Assembly: GCA_027943335.1 (NCBI GenBank)
Contig: BSBK01001870.1
Span: forward strand, 868,001 to 932,000
DNA: 64,000 nucleotides
Origin: Chamaecyparis obtusa
Taxonomy: Eukaryota > Streptophyta > Pinopsida > Cupressales > Cupressaceae
Direction: 5' to 3'
This document shows positions 10,923 to 23,100 of the stretch, piece after piece. Every line of letters begins with the position of its first letter. Position 1 is the first letter of the stretch. The position numbers were made by a program, and so were the translations under genes. The notes beneath the pieces were generated by a model. It had not been told where the DNA came from. It did not search any database and saw only the letters and a list, made by a program, of their open reading frames with translations.

Positions 10923-12423
10923 TTAAATACCCACTACATATCCTTCGATTTTCATACCAGATTTCATATAGCATGCCACTAGATAATATATGAGTTCACA
11001 TAGAAAGGGATGGAGAATGTTAAAATATTTTAATGTGAATCTGCAGCCAGTCAAAGCAAAGGGAACGCAACAGTTTTCAGAACAAAATAGATACAAATCA
11101 AGACAAAAATAATGAAACATTTTCTCTTAAGTTTTGAGATGATCAGAAACCTTGTTTTGCTGCCATTAGGGCAAATTAACTTGATCGTAAATTTGAAAAC
11201 CTGGAAATAATGAAAAGCAAAGGATGATGCATACTTCAAAGCTCCCATAAAAGCGACTAACCATCCAAAATCCTCTTGGAACCTATTTTTTATTATTGAT
11301 TATTCCATACGATCAAAAGAAAACTATTGCTAAAATAACCTAATAATTTCTATCATGGTGTGGACGCATGTATGTACGCATTATTTACCTCTGATTAAAT
11401 TGTTTGTTATAGAAATAGAATGTCTATACCCCTACTAAACATTAAACAAGATTTCCCACCTTGGATGCTCCTATTTTTGCCACTGTTGTAGACTTTGGCT
11501 TTGCAGTATTAAACTTATTTGAAGGGACCTTTGTCAAACTCTCTGCTTCATCTTGGGCATTCAAGCGCTCCCTGTTGTCGTGAATAAACAACTGTCCCTT
11601 GGACAATGACTTCTATTCTTGCAGCTCTTTCTCCGCTAGCAGTGGAGATGTAATAAAATTGGAACTTTTGATTGAAACCCCGCGCCCATGCCCACACCTG
11701 CTAATTCAGGCAGAAAGGCAAGGGCATGCGTGATCATATCACCTGCGTTGCTATTACTATCGGGGGAGCTGTCAACAGTGGACATGCGAGAAAAAATTCA
11801 TCCCATTCTCTTCAAAATGCCAAAGAATAACTGACGCTCCTCACATTACCAACCACCTTTACCTCTGTATTGCAAACCACGTTTGCCCTTTTTTCAGCCA
11901 ATGGCAATGACTATTCAAGACTGAAAGAAAGCCGAGCAATAACTAATCTATCAACAATCAACAATGCATTGCCCTGTAATCACAGTGCTCCACAATCTAA
12001 ACCGCTAGGCTGTTTCTTCACCCTCTGCCCTGGTCTTGTTCCTCTCCTCTATTTTCATTTAACACGACGAATTCGCGTATTGCGGACACCAAATCTCATA
12101 TTTAAGACAACCATCAGGTAATATTACATATTTCGGGATCAATTCAGATAAGCAAAATTGTTAAGGACGATCTCGCCACAAGAAAACCCAAAGACACATA
12201 TAAAGCCCAAAAGAACAGAAAAAACATAGGGGGTTTGAAACTACTTGCACAGAAAAGAGCTAGGGTTTAAAAAACTGGGAGCGTTTAATTGAGTAGGAGT
12301 GGATTATTAGAAAGAAAAAAAGGAAATCGAAACGAAAAAAAAGAAAATTTTCACCATGCGGGTAGCTGTGAGCTTGGATTTCTCCTTTGTGGGCTTTGAT
12401 ATCCTTCTCCGTATGTGATCCAT
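10923..12423 (-). pseudogene. Split, exon-like coding fragment of an unidentified host gene
   Basis: Several minus-strand pieces look like exons. (1) An ATG at 12423 opens 23 basic codons ending at a GTGAAA donor (exon about 12355-12423). (2) A GC-richer frame at 11636-11785 starts MSTVDSSPDS. (3) A frame of about 50 codons ends SKPKSTTVAKIGASK-like (11460 to about 11612) at an AAG/GTGGGA donor. (4) A 50-nt segment, 11151-11200, lies between a TTATTTCCAG acceptor and a CAAG/GTTTCT donor; joined to (3) it stays in phase and reads VFKFTIKLICPNGSKT. (5) A possible next exon starts at 11040 after GGCTGCAG. One in-frame TAG sits at the 5' edge of (3). I do not recognise the protein. It may be a gene fragment or a live gene with unseen exons. 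Confidence 0.4.
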
Positions 12424-12800
12424 CGCGATTCCCCCGACTGACTTTGATCTTTGATCTTCACTCTTTTTGATCTTTGGTCTTTGATCTCATCCGCTGCTCA
12501 GACGCTTTTTCTCCTCCTCCTCTCCCACCCTTGCCGTGGAAGCCTCGCAACTCTATTTCACTCTCTCCAAATTCATTCCAAATTCAACATCATGTCAGCC
12601 TTCTCAAAAATCCTCCTCGCAGCATTATTTACCTATTCAATGGGAGGTGGCGAGTTGACCTCCAATCCCCATTCTTGGTGCGTTTCTGCCATAGATATGA
12701 AAATGTCTCCCTCTTCAAATTTGGTACAAGCTCGGATCTTAGGATTAACGCTTTTTTCCTTGTTCACCCCGCGGAATTATAAAATCATAAATAATCTAGC
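12424..12800 (-). promoter_or_regulatory. Candidate promoter/5' UTR of the minus-strand exon-like gene
   Basis: Upstream of the ATG at 12423 the base composition shifts to mixed GC, unlike the flanking repeats. Four TTTGATCTTTG-like units occur between about 12443 and 12490, reading GATCAAAGATCAAAG on the gene strand. CT-rich sequence (12505-12535) follows. No TATA box is obvious at a standard distance. The whole block is open on both strands in places, but those frames look accidental. Confidence 0.3.
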
Positions 12801-13275
12801 TACGTACTCGGAGGAAGTCGCACTTATAAATTGGAATCTAGGGTTCTCAACATGTTCACATGTCATTTTGGATTTGAGAGAATTCAAAACCGATTGATCA
12901 GAAACAAGATTATAGTCAAAAGTACTATTTCATATGATATAATGCTAAGTGAAATGGGGTTGTTTCTATTGAGGCACTTGGTATGGTGTGTCTCATTAGC
13001 TATCTAACAAGGACCAAAAAAAATGGAAGAAGGTAGATAGCCTAAAGTTATCTTTAATGATATATTGTGCAAATGTAAAAAAAAATGGATGCAACAAAAT
13101 GTAAAGTGGATGAGTAAATAGAATATCCAATTCAATATGTGCCCCACAAATAATAAAGAAATAAAGGTCTTCGTTATGGAAAAATTGGGAAAATGGGCTT
13201 GGAAGGAAGAAAACATATTACATCAATGAGTTCAATCCCACATGTGATCAACTTTAAAAAGCGTTCATAGGAGTT
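12801..13275. other. Non-coding spacer
   Basis: AT-rich sequence between the promoter-like block and the LINE tail. Nothing is supported. Confidence 0.4.
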
Positions 13276-13660
13276 AACATCTCTTGGAGAGCTAAATTGG
13301 TCAATTGAGAACCAATTCTTATCAACTCCGTTTTGAGACCGGACGTTGGAAGAGGCCAAAAGAGGCTTGGGAAAAGAGAGTTTGCACGTTTTGCAATTCT
13401 GGGATTGTGGAAACCGAACAACAATTTATTTTAGAATGTGATGCATATAAGGACAATAGGGACAAAGTTGTAGTTATTTTATCTAATAACTCTTGGCATA
13501 ATTTATTCAGCGAGGAGTGCATTGAGAAGTTGGGAGTGCTCATCGTCAACTTGCACAAAAAAAGAACCGAGTTACTGAAGTCGGCTTAATTTGTGTGGTT
13601 GTCCCATAGGCTATGTTTAGCCTCGTGGACGTTTAAAAATATCTTATCTTACCTCTACCA
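13276..13660 (+). mobile_element. 3'-terminal fragment of a second non-LTR retrotransposon
   Basis: One frame of about 90 codons (13305-13589) has LRFETGRWKRP, then CTFC, then EQQFILECDAYKD, a Cys-x2-Cys ... Cys arrangement typical of the C-terminal zinc-finger-like region of non-L1 LINE ORF2s. The frame ends in TAA at 13587. It is followed by about 60 bp of 3' UTR (CCTCGTGGACGTTTAAAAA) and a short TATCT-TATCT-TA tail near 13648 instead of poly(A), also seen outside the L1 clade. All upstream domains are missing, consistent with severe 5' truncation. Confidence 0.55.
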
Positions 13661-13801
13661 TTTTTATTTACATGTTTTTCCCTTTGTTTCTTTTAAGAAT
13701 ACACAAAATGATCAATTTATGTGAAATTGGGTTTTACTTCATGTATATTTTCATGCAATTAGCAATTGTGTACTTGTGTGCATGCAATGAATAGTTGATT
13801 G

Positions 13802-14663
13802 GTTTTTGTAATGTCCCCTTTTTCGGGCACATTATTTCTTGTTGCGTCGTTAGCCATTTTATCTTGGTCTAATGGGCTAACCAGGGCTTTACTTGGGTCA
13901 GTATGATATTTGGCCTAGGGAATTCCAGTTTCAGGCCAATCAGAGTAGTTTATGTAGGGTTTCCAAGATACTTACTATTTATAATAAGTCGATAGAGTTT
14001 AGTTTACTTGGCATTTCAGTATTGGACTTGGAGCGTATCGTCGAGAGCTTTCTGGCAAGCTATCACACGTCATCTTCTGAGTTCGTTTGGTCATCCATTT
14101 TAATGTCAGAAGATTTTATACTTTATTATTATGCCACTATTATTAAATGGATATATTAATTTAAAGTGACATAAAGTGGGAATATGAAAAGAGGGAGAAG
14201 GGAAACTGAAGAGTCATAGTTGTTGCTTTAAAAGATGGAATGGAGACTCATTTGAGATATTCTTGATTTTATGAATTTATTTCTCTTGGAGAATCTGTAA
14301 AGCTTTCAGCTTTTGATTCTGAAACCTGAGGATGGAAACCTTCAGGATTTCTCGATGGATTGGACGGAAACCCAGTTCATCTTTGAGGTGGATTCACAAC
14401 AGATTTCACCATTGCATTTCTAGGTTTATGTTATCCGATCTCATTGTTGCATATTGTATTTCAGATTGGATTATTTTTAATTTCATTGTTGTTGTATTGC
14501 GGTTGTATATAATGCAATAACATTTCTTGAGGATTTTATTGGAGCATATTGCTGGTATATTTATGTTGAATCGATAATTTATTGTATGCAATAATTGTTT
14601 ATATTTATGAGACGTCTATGAGAAATATTGGAAAAAATTATCCTCCTGGGATATTACAGTTTT
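13802..14663. mobile_element. Solo LTR (852 bp) with target-site duplication GTTTT
   Basis: The LTR occupies 13807-14658. It starts TGTAATGTCCC and ends GGGATATTACA, an 11-bp terminal inverted repeat with one mismatch and canonical TG...CA ends. The 5 bp before it (13802-13806) and after it (14659-14663) are both GTTTT. No internal region is attached, so this is a solo LTR left by LTR-LTR recombination. Family is not established; TGTAATGTCCC-type ends are common among plant LTR elements. Confidence 0.88.
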
Positions 14664-14976
14664 GTATATTTAAAGGAGAGTGAGTAAACGAATCTATTGG
14701 CTAAGTTTCAGTCACCTAATGGGAAAGTTATCATTTTGGGTTATTTTCCAAGTCTTTAAGTCTCTTTGCTAATTTGTCAGTGTTTAAGTCAAGTTTGAGA
14801 ACACGCTTCGAGATCCGACAACTCTTTTGGAGCAAAGCTAAGTCTTTTGTCTCTAGCAAGTCTTGGGTATTTTTAGTTTTGATCATATTCCATTTCCTTT
14901 GTCGGTCCCGAACATTACATTTGGCAAAAAAGTTGTTTGGGTCCTCTTTACCTGATTCTCAATCATCTAATTCATA

Positions 14977-17900
14977 ATGGCGAAGATGAAGTTCAAAAAT
15001 ACTTGTCAAACTCTGACATTATTTCCAGAATCAACTCGAAGCGCAACATATAAAGAACATTGCTCCAAAGAAAAACTAGGTCATAGCCAAGGAAAGAGAG
15101 ATATAGAACTTTGTCTAAAGCACTTTTAGGAGAAACAAATTTGAAAGAACCTTTATTGGATGTCGATGTCGAAAATGGAATGAAGATGAGATAAAGCCCA
15201 AATGTTGGAGAAAGAATAAAGTTGTGGAAGTTATTTACAGACCCAATAAAAGTTTTGGAACTTGCTATAAGAACTTCGCACTCAATGGTCAATTCAACAA
15301 ATGGTTACACTAAGTGAGATTTTGTAAAGAAAATTTTGTAACTTGAGAAGAAGGAGATGAAGTTATTTATTAATTTAGATAAATTGAAAACATGAACCAG
15401 AGCTTGAAAAATGAAATACAAGCCTCTTTTAAAATCCTTTGAAAGGACGTGAGTGACATCATAAAGCATAGTATTGGTGGTAGCAAGTATAGACAATAAT
15501 TTTTTGAATGTCTAGTGTTAATTAATTTTTGATAATAGTTTGAATCTCTCATTTGTTATTTGATACTATGACCGATTTGAAAGGAAAATAGCCTAGGGCA
15601 AGGAAAAAAATTCTACAAACGACATTGGTGAAATTGGTAAGTTTTTGCCCTATACTGTGATATTTTTAGTAAAGCGTAGACAACAAACATGAAATTCAAA
15701 CATTTAGGGTATGATCATCTTAATGGCCTAGAATGCATAGCTGCCAAAATAGGGGATACGAAATTGAGTTGTTTAGATTTAAATGAATTTTGGAGAATGG
15801 AAGAACATCCTAACAGGTAACCTATCACCCAAAGATTGGTAGAAAGTGAATTAATTTAAGCCACAAGATTCTCGATAGTTGTACAGTGCATCGATTAGTA
15901 ATCTAATGCATCAATAGATATGATTCCAACACAAAGAAAATCAAAATATGTGATGATCAAGTTGTAGTCACTCTCGACCAAGCAACCATTCAAAACTTAT
16001 TTTGTCTACCAAATAAAGGACAGATTGCTCACTAGGATTTTGTGTTATCATAATGTGAGTTTAACAACAAAAAGACAGTGTACGTGAATATAATTGTAAG
16101 ATAATGGTTCTCACCCTCAAGGATAGGACAACCCAAACTACCTCATACCATATATAAGACCCTTATTAAAGGGGAGATCTCAAATATAGTTATTTTATTG
16201 CATACACTCAAAGGAGACAAAGATGCCCTTAACCTAGATGAGTGGATGTTTTTCTTCATTCAAGTAATTTGTATTGGGTCCAATTACTTGGATTGGGCTA
16301 GTTTGATCAGTGATCACTTGTATGAGATGATTACCCAGTTCTCATTGAATAAGTTTTTCGACATGTCCTCATATTTGTTATATGCCCTGGCATATACACA
16401 ATATTGGCCCAGGTTGGATTATATTGAAGATTTTGAAGAAGATATTTAGATCTATGACTTTTATCCTAGCTTACAATTGAAAAATAGTTACTCAAATTTT
16501 AGGAGGGTGAATGACACATTTACAATGAAGTTTGTAAGGGAAATGCAGGGTCGCCCAAAACAAAGAATTTATCCTAAGGTTGTTGCTTTGATACAAATTT
16601 ATGGTAGTTTTTTCTTACAGTTTCCAACTTTCTTACGAAGGTTTTAATGACTTTTCTTAGAAATTGCCCAGGTATGGGGATGACAAGATTATCATGATTG
16701 AATTATGTAGATAGATATGTGAAGTGAATAAAAGGTGTAGTGAAAGGGAAAAAGTAGGCATCAAATTTCCAACTCATTTGGAAATATACAACTCCAAATC
16801 AAATTTGAATGCTTTAAATATTATTAAAGAAACAGAGAAGAACAAAATGGATACTTATAACATTTTGAGGATGCATTTTGACCCAAAAGAATTTGTGAAG
16901 AATACTCTATTTTTGGGAGATTTTTACTATTATGTGCCACATTTGGAAGACTTCTAGGTAGATTGTTAAGATGACCTAGAAATTAGAAAGAGGATATGGT
17001 AAGAATGATCTTTAAAAAAATAGTTGATTATTGTCTCTCAATTGATGTAATTGGCATCATAGATGATGAGTGTGATATTGTTGATCCTACATACACTCCA
17101 AAATCACAAGCACAACTATTAGATTTGGTTGATTAGAATCTACAACAAGAAAATAATTAGATAGAAGAATGGTCATGGTAATTAAGAGAACTCAAATATG
17201 GGTTGCAAAGAAGAAAGGAAATATCAAAAGTTGGAATTATCATAAAGAAATAAACCCTCTAAACAAAGTGGCTCAGTACAACCAAACTTGTCTCCTACAG
17301 TTACTACTTTATAGGTGTCACCTTCAAGCAATCTAGGAGGGGGTAGGGATGGCAAGCCTCTCGTAAATGACCTGAGGCCGAACCAAACATGCAGAGATGA
17401 CTCTTTGGTTGATTTAGGAATAGGAGAATCAAATGAGAAATAGGGAAATGATGGCAAAGGCAATAGAAATTTTGAAGACACAAACAATAGGATACAAGAG
17501 GTGGCAACTATCAAACCCCATTCCCTTTTTCTATACAGAACATTGATAAAACCCTTCCAGTCAAGAGGACCCTACTCTTGATGCACTCTAAAGAGATTCT
17601 AAAACCTTGTCATCTATTTCATGGCTAGAAACATCTTTATCTAATAAGAGAAAGTTACAAGCACTTAAATAATCATCTAAAGATGGCATACCCCAACTGT
17701 TGCAATCACCAACTCTACCCAAGATCAAGAAGCTTAAAACCACTACCCAACTTGTAGAAAGTGATGACTCTAATTATTTATTAATGGAGATAACACATCC
17801 ATGTATTTAAGAAGAGCCCAACCAAACCACAACAACTTATTTTAATATTACCAAAATTGATATAGGGCCTTGTTGTATATATGCAAATCTACATAAATTT

Positions 17901-18127
17901 TAGTATTTAGCTATCAGAATAATGGAGAGAGTAGAGAAAAATAAGTTTAGTAAAGAGAATTTAAAGGCCACAATTGAAGCATTATCTAAATGTTTAAGGT
18001 CTATATTAAACCCATTGTCTTCTCAACTCCTTGATGTTTCCCAAGCTATCTTAGATCTAAAGTCTGATGCCAACAAACAATTGATTTCCCAATTCCAAAC
18101 TAACAATCATTTTAGTAGAATTTCCTG
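14977..18127 (+). pseudogene. Degenerate long ORF of a repeated uncharacterised family (copy A)
   Basis: Coding-like plus-strand segments follow one another for about 3.1 kb with frequent stops. An ATG near 14977 opens MAKMKFKNTCQT. Near 15950 is VVVTLDQATIQNLFCLPNKG. The best block, 16120-16700, has the trace ISNIVILLHTLKG, LDEWMFFFIQVICIGSNYLD, SSYLLYALAY and FRRVNDTF. Near 16990 a TFGRLL-like end appears, and the tail at 17922-18128 is Lys/Glu-rich and helical (MERVEKNKFSKENLKATIEA). There is no RT, integrase or transposase signature. Length and layout resemble the split ORF at 45-47 kb/27-28 kb. Function is unknown; a transposon-borne accessory or structural protein is possible. Confidence 0.45.
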
Positions 18128-18954
18128 AGAATGGGTTAACGATTTGAAAGATAAAAGTTTTCCTTTTATTAATAATCTGAGTAGACATGGCCCGTCTTCA
18201 CTAGTTAGGCAATATCATAACACGTGCATTCATATTGGGGGATATTATATTCCCAAAATGTGATGCAATATATTAAGAATATACTAGGGACACTGGGGCT
18301 TTATAAATTTGACAAAGGAATACAATATTCAAAGGTATTTTTTATTCAACAATATCTATAAGCATGTAAGAAGTAGCGGGAAAAATCATTGACAATCTCA
18401 AATTTGAAAATAATTTTCCCAAGAAATGGCTAAGCAACGAGTTGGAAAAACCATTTTGATTTTCCAAATTTTGAAAATACGTGGAAACCAACAGTGAAGT
18501 GGAAGGAAACCAGTAGCGAAGTGGAAGGACTTGCAACTTCAAGCCATTTACAATTTCCAGAGCCATGCACAAAGTTCAAACACAGGTGCACAATATTATA
18601 TCTATTCCTTTTCCACTTCTAATTTTTAGATCTTAGATTGTTATAACAATCATTTTTAGATTAAATCTCTAAACCTGACATTTCATATCATTCAACTAAT
18701 TTTATATATACACCCCGATAGAGTCTATATTAGACTCATTTTCATATATAACTTGTTTCCTTATGCAATATAAGACAACTCTTGTACTATAAATTATCTT
18801 TTGCACATGGATCATGGACTATTTTTACTATTTTCAATGCTTTCAAAGGGGTTTTAGAAGGAATATTATCCATTGTTGATGAGCATTGAGGTAAATATTT
18901 ATTTATTTATATAAATAACTACCAAAGGGGGTAGGTCTCTTACAAGTTGGTCAT
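18128..18954. other. Non-coding spacer with a short direct repeat
   Basis: No ORF is supported. Two adjacent units reading AAACCARYAGYGAAGTGGAAGG lie at about 18485-18531. A TTGGG...TCCCAA inverted repeat lies near 18236. Confidence 0.4.
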
Positions 18955-19473
18955 CTAGTACATCCATTTGGCTATGGTAAGGTATCCATCAGCCAATACA
19001 TTGATCCTCTCAAGCCGAGAGGCAAAGAAAAGATCACCATTGTTTGCTACAAATTTGGCAAACATGGTAATGTCTAGATTGACTAGTCCTTCACAAAACA
19101 AAGTCAGAGCTTGAGAAACTTTCTTCTTCTTGGCCACAACTTCAGCATCAAAAACTCCAACAATAAAACCTTTTTCATGGTATATTTTCATTTGCATCAT
19201 AGCCACTGTAAGAACATGTTTATACTCATCATGCAACAATGCATCTTCCATCCTTGAAGCCTAGTAACATGCTCCAAAGGCTTTATCCACCGTGGTAAGG
19301 AATATTTCCAATAAGATTTCATTATAGTAGTGAATGGATGAAATTGGCCCAATGACCTGCTTGATCGCGTGCAATAGGGATTCATCTTGGAGCTTGAACA
19401 ATAGTCTCAACTGATTATCAACGTTGTTCTCCCCATACCTATAATATATACTGAAGTGAATTTGTCCTACCAT
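18955..19473 (-). pseudogene. Small unidentified protein gene relic (173 codons, one in-frame stop)
   Basis: A single minus-strand frame runs from ATG at 19473 (MVGQIHFSIYYRYGENN) to a TAG at 18955, broken only once by TAG at 19258-19260 (ACY-stop-ASRMED). The product would be soluble, helical and moderately acidic, with blocks ESLLHAIKQVIGPISS and EVVAKKKKVSQALTLF. No family is recognised. A good TATA box sits about 70 bp upstream, and the single stop suggests recent decay or a sequencing/assembly difference. It could be a small transposon ORF. Confidence 0.5.
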
Positions 19474-19537
19474 ACTTCTCCCTTAATAAACTCATAATAA
19501 ACTGCTTCTATTTGATATAAAACTTTACATTCCCTGC

Positions 19538-19548
19538 TCCTTTTATAG
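19538..19548 (-). promoter_or_regulatory. TATA box upstream of the small minus-strand ORF
   Basis: On the minus strand CTATAAAAGGA lies about 70 bp upstream of the ATG at 19473. A start about 30 bp downstream would leave a leader of about 40 nt. TATA-to-ATG spacing and match are those of a genuine plant promoter. Confidence 0.5.
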
Positions 19549-19549
19549 A

Positions 19550-20119
19550 TAAAAACACTCTCTTATCTCCTCTCTAATCAAGGAAATTTGAATCTCCTCC
19601 CCCAAAACATACAAAACAAATCTTATCGTAATATGTTTACTGTCCAATCATAACATAAATATATGTACTATAGATTATATCTTAGATTGAAAATGAATTT
19701 GAATATGTCTAGTTATAATAACTATGCTCTACATTTCCAGAGCATGGTCTAGATATGTGGAGGGGAACCCACTGTAGTATATGGGAGCTTTCCTGATTTT
19801 TTAGAGAATAGTACTATTTCCCTTCCCAAAAGATTCCTTTATATCATTCTTTAACCAAATTCCTCACGTTCTCTATATGGGAGTACTTCTTTGTATTCCT
19901 TAATTATCTTCACCAATTTAGGCCATACTTTAGGATTATCACTGACCACTTCTTTGTTAGCTTTATCTATTCTTTCTATGACCTAAATGTGTAAATTTGA
20001 GAAATGGATGTGATAGGTACATGTGGTTTGATTTTTTTTATTATAATTTTATCCATTACTTAGCCAACTGAAAGACATGTGGACTAAAGTGCAAATGGAT
20101 CCAATAGTGAATATGGAAT
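19550..20119. other. Non-coding spacer
   Basis: AT-rich, without supported ORFs or repeats. Confidence 0.4.
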
Positions 20120-23100
20120 ATGGAATATGTAATTGTCACTGGTGAAGAAATTTTTTTTGTTGGCATAGTCATTTGTCAAAAAGGTTGTACACTTGCCAAC
20201 ATCTATCATGAAATTGTGGATGATGAACACATTGAATATCAACTTGATTTTGTCAATGGCCTTGGTCATCCTTTAAATACAAAGCAAGAACAAAAAGGGG
20301 AAGCTACAACACAACTTATAGGCATTAAGAGGTAATATGACACAATGGATATTGGAACTCTGGAGTCAAATATGGTGGAAAGTAGACCAAACCATCAAAA
20401 TAATAGAGAGATTGTGGAGGAAGGTATGCATGAATAATCGAGAGTTGAAGATGGATTTGAGTCAATGGAACAAAGCATAATTATTGATCCTAATGTATTG
20501 GCTTGGCATCTTGGAATCAGAGAGTGAATGGTTTAATGGAAGAATTTGTGGAGGAAAAACTTATTGTCAAAGTATATTTAGAAAAGGGAGAACCTACAAT
20601 AAAGATTCATTGTGAAAAGTGTGGCATTGATTATGGAACAAGGGAAGTATCCATTGAAGTGCAAATAATTTGTAACTTCATAAATAATCATATAAGAAAA
20701 ATGTCCAATCAATGTCATATTTTAATGGAGGAAAATGGTGAATATCTTTCAAGTAGCATAGAAAAGAAGACAACAATGATTAGAGTTCGATTTGAGATTG
20801 ATCAAGCAATTAAACTTCTAGATGATTTCAATCAGACATAAAAGCCTAATTTATTCAAGGTGGTGGAAGCAACACTTGCAGACCATGATGATAAGAAAAA
20901 AGTAAGAGTGGAATATACACAATGCAATAAATGGTTTTGTTTGGTGCCAACTAGTGGTAATATTGTCATCTCTCTAAATGAACATATGAAATCAAAGAAG
21001 CATCCCACTACTACAAATGAGGCTTCACATGATACAATTGCTTTAAGGAGTGGTACAATCGGGGGACTAAAGAAGCATACCAATGGAAAGGCCCAAAAAA
21101 GTTTGACAAGGTTCTTGGCCCCATTTGTACTACATAGGGGTTCTACAAGTGCAGAACCTTCTAGTTCAGGTGTATCAACTAGACAAGTTTGAATTTATTT
21201 TTAATATGATTTGTTGGAATGTGTACATTGTTTTTTTAATCATCTTATTTAAGGTCATTCATTGCCATTGATGCTGAAATGTTGGGGGTATTGTTATTGT
21301 AATATAAATAGAAATGGGGAGAGATTAGACACAAAGGTCCTAATGGATGATTAATGGGATGGAAAATTATGGGCCATAGAGAAGCATACCAAGATGATGC
21401 TATGTTGTGAGGGTAATGAATATTGTATTAATGGTATATATAGAAATATTCATTGTAAGAGGGCTTGCAAGACAATGATCCTATTTTAACCATTGACATG
21501 CAAATTTTGTAAGATGATTCCAGAATGTGATGACTTTAAGACGTGTTTATATTATGAATCAAGGTGTGCCACTAAAAGATATGGGAGGGATACAAGGATA
21601 CATAGAAGACTAGACTATTTGACTCAAAATAAACTTAGAATAGCTAATAGGGTTTTAAATTCTAGCCAAAGATCAACAAAGTGTGCTCATTGGTGGGAAA
21701 AGGAAAAGGTTTCTATACTCTCTATCATAATGAGATCACTAAAGGATAAGTTGTTTGAATTGATGAAAAGAAAGGATGTCTTTGTGTTTTACAAGGATAT
21801 GTGCGAGGCACATAGACAAGGAAAATTGTAAGGTAAAGATGCAGTTTGGGATTTTGTCAAGGATATCTTTCACAACCTGATGCATCCAAAGGGAGGGAGA
21901 AGGTGTAGAACATCCACTAAATCCTTTTATGAGATGATCAAGTTATGGGGAGTTCCTAGATTATATAGCTTTATTATCTTGAATCTAGATGGTTCTTTAA
22001 TTTCTACAACTTCAAGGCAAGTTATAAAGTCATTAGCATACATCCTGAGGAGCACAACTATATCTTTGAGGCAATAGAAAAGTGTATGTTTCTTATAAAA
22101 CCAAACATGGTATAGATGGCCCAATTCCTATGTACCTCATTGAAGATGAAATTGTTGTGAAAAAGTATGTTAGGTGGGTAGCAAAAAGTGATACATTGGT
22201 TGGTTTTTGTGGTAATAAAGAAGAACATCAATGTCAATATATTTCTTGGTGACAGTTAGTGAGGGAGTTGTAGATTATGATACCATAATAGATTCTTTCA
22301 AGAACAACATTATCGGTCACTATGCATGTGTTATTATTTCAAACCCTTTACATGGAAAGCTTCCTCATTTGGTTGTGGTTTCTCATCAAACATGCAATAG
22401 GTTTGATGCAAATTTTATTCATCGACAATGGAAAAATAAAATTTTTGTGGAAGAGACACATGGAAAATAATCTGAGGCCTATTGTTGGTCATTCCTCAGG
22501 TAGGGGTAGTAGAAGAAGACAACTTATGTTGATGGACTATTATTCAATAGAAGGTATTCTTTGTCAAATCCCTTGGGAATGGTGGATACTAAGTAGGCCG
22601 TACAATGCTTGCCATGTAATAGGATTACATGACCAAGACTACATCCACAACAATAAAAACCTAGTGAATTCTTTATTTAGTGGTTATAAAGTTTTGATTT
22701 TAGGATAATATTTGATAATTTTTAATCATGATAGGATGGTTTATAACACTTTTAAAGTGGGTGATCACAAGCTTAAAAGTGAAGATATAGAGAGGATAGA
22801 TATAGAGAGAATTGGGGTTCGGCACAACACATTGCTTCAAGGCATGTTTAGAGGTGTTTGAAAGAGATGAGAAGTACATCTGGTGGAAGGGTGGAGAGGA
22901 CACTAGGCACATAGACATATCTAACAATTGTTGTTGACTATATTGACATCTTTATGTCTCAGAGTTTGACTCTTTGGGAAAAGAGTGTGAAATGCTTCAT
23001 GAGTTTATCATTTCTTCGTATTATGGTTATATTGGCTATGAAAAGAATCTAATAATAATATCAACATAAATTTCATTAGTAGAGAGGCATATCAAAATGT

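Noticed and set aside
12451..12897. Plus-strand ORF of about 148 codons as a gene
   Set aside because: It overlaps the promoter-like region of the minus-strand exon set and has no recognisable motif; composition looks incidental.
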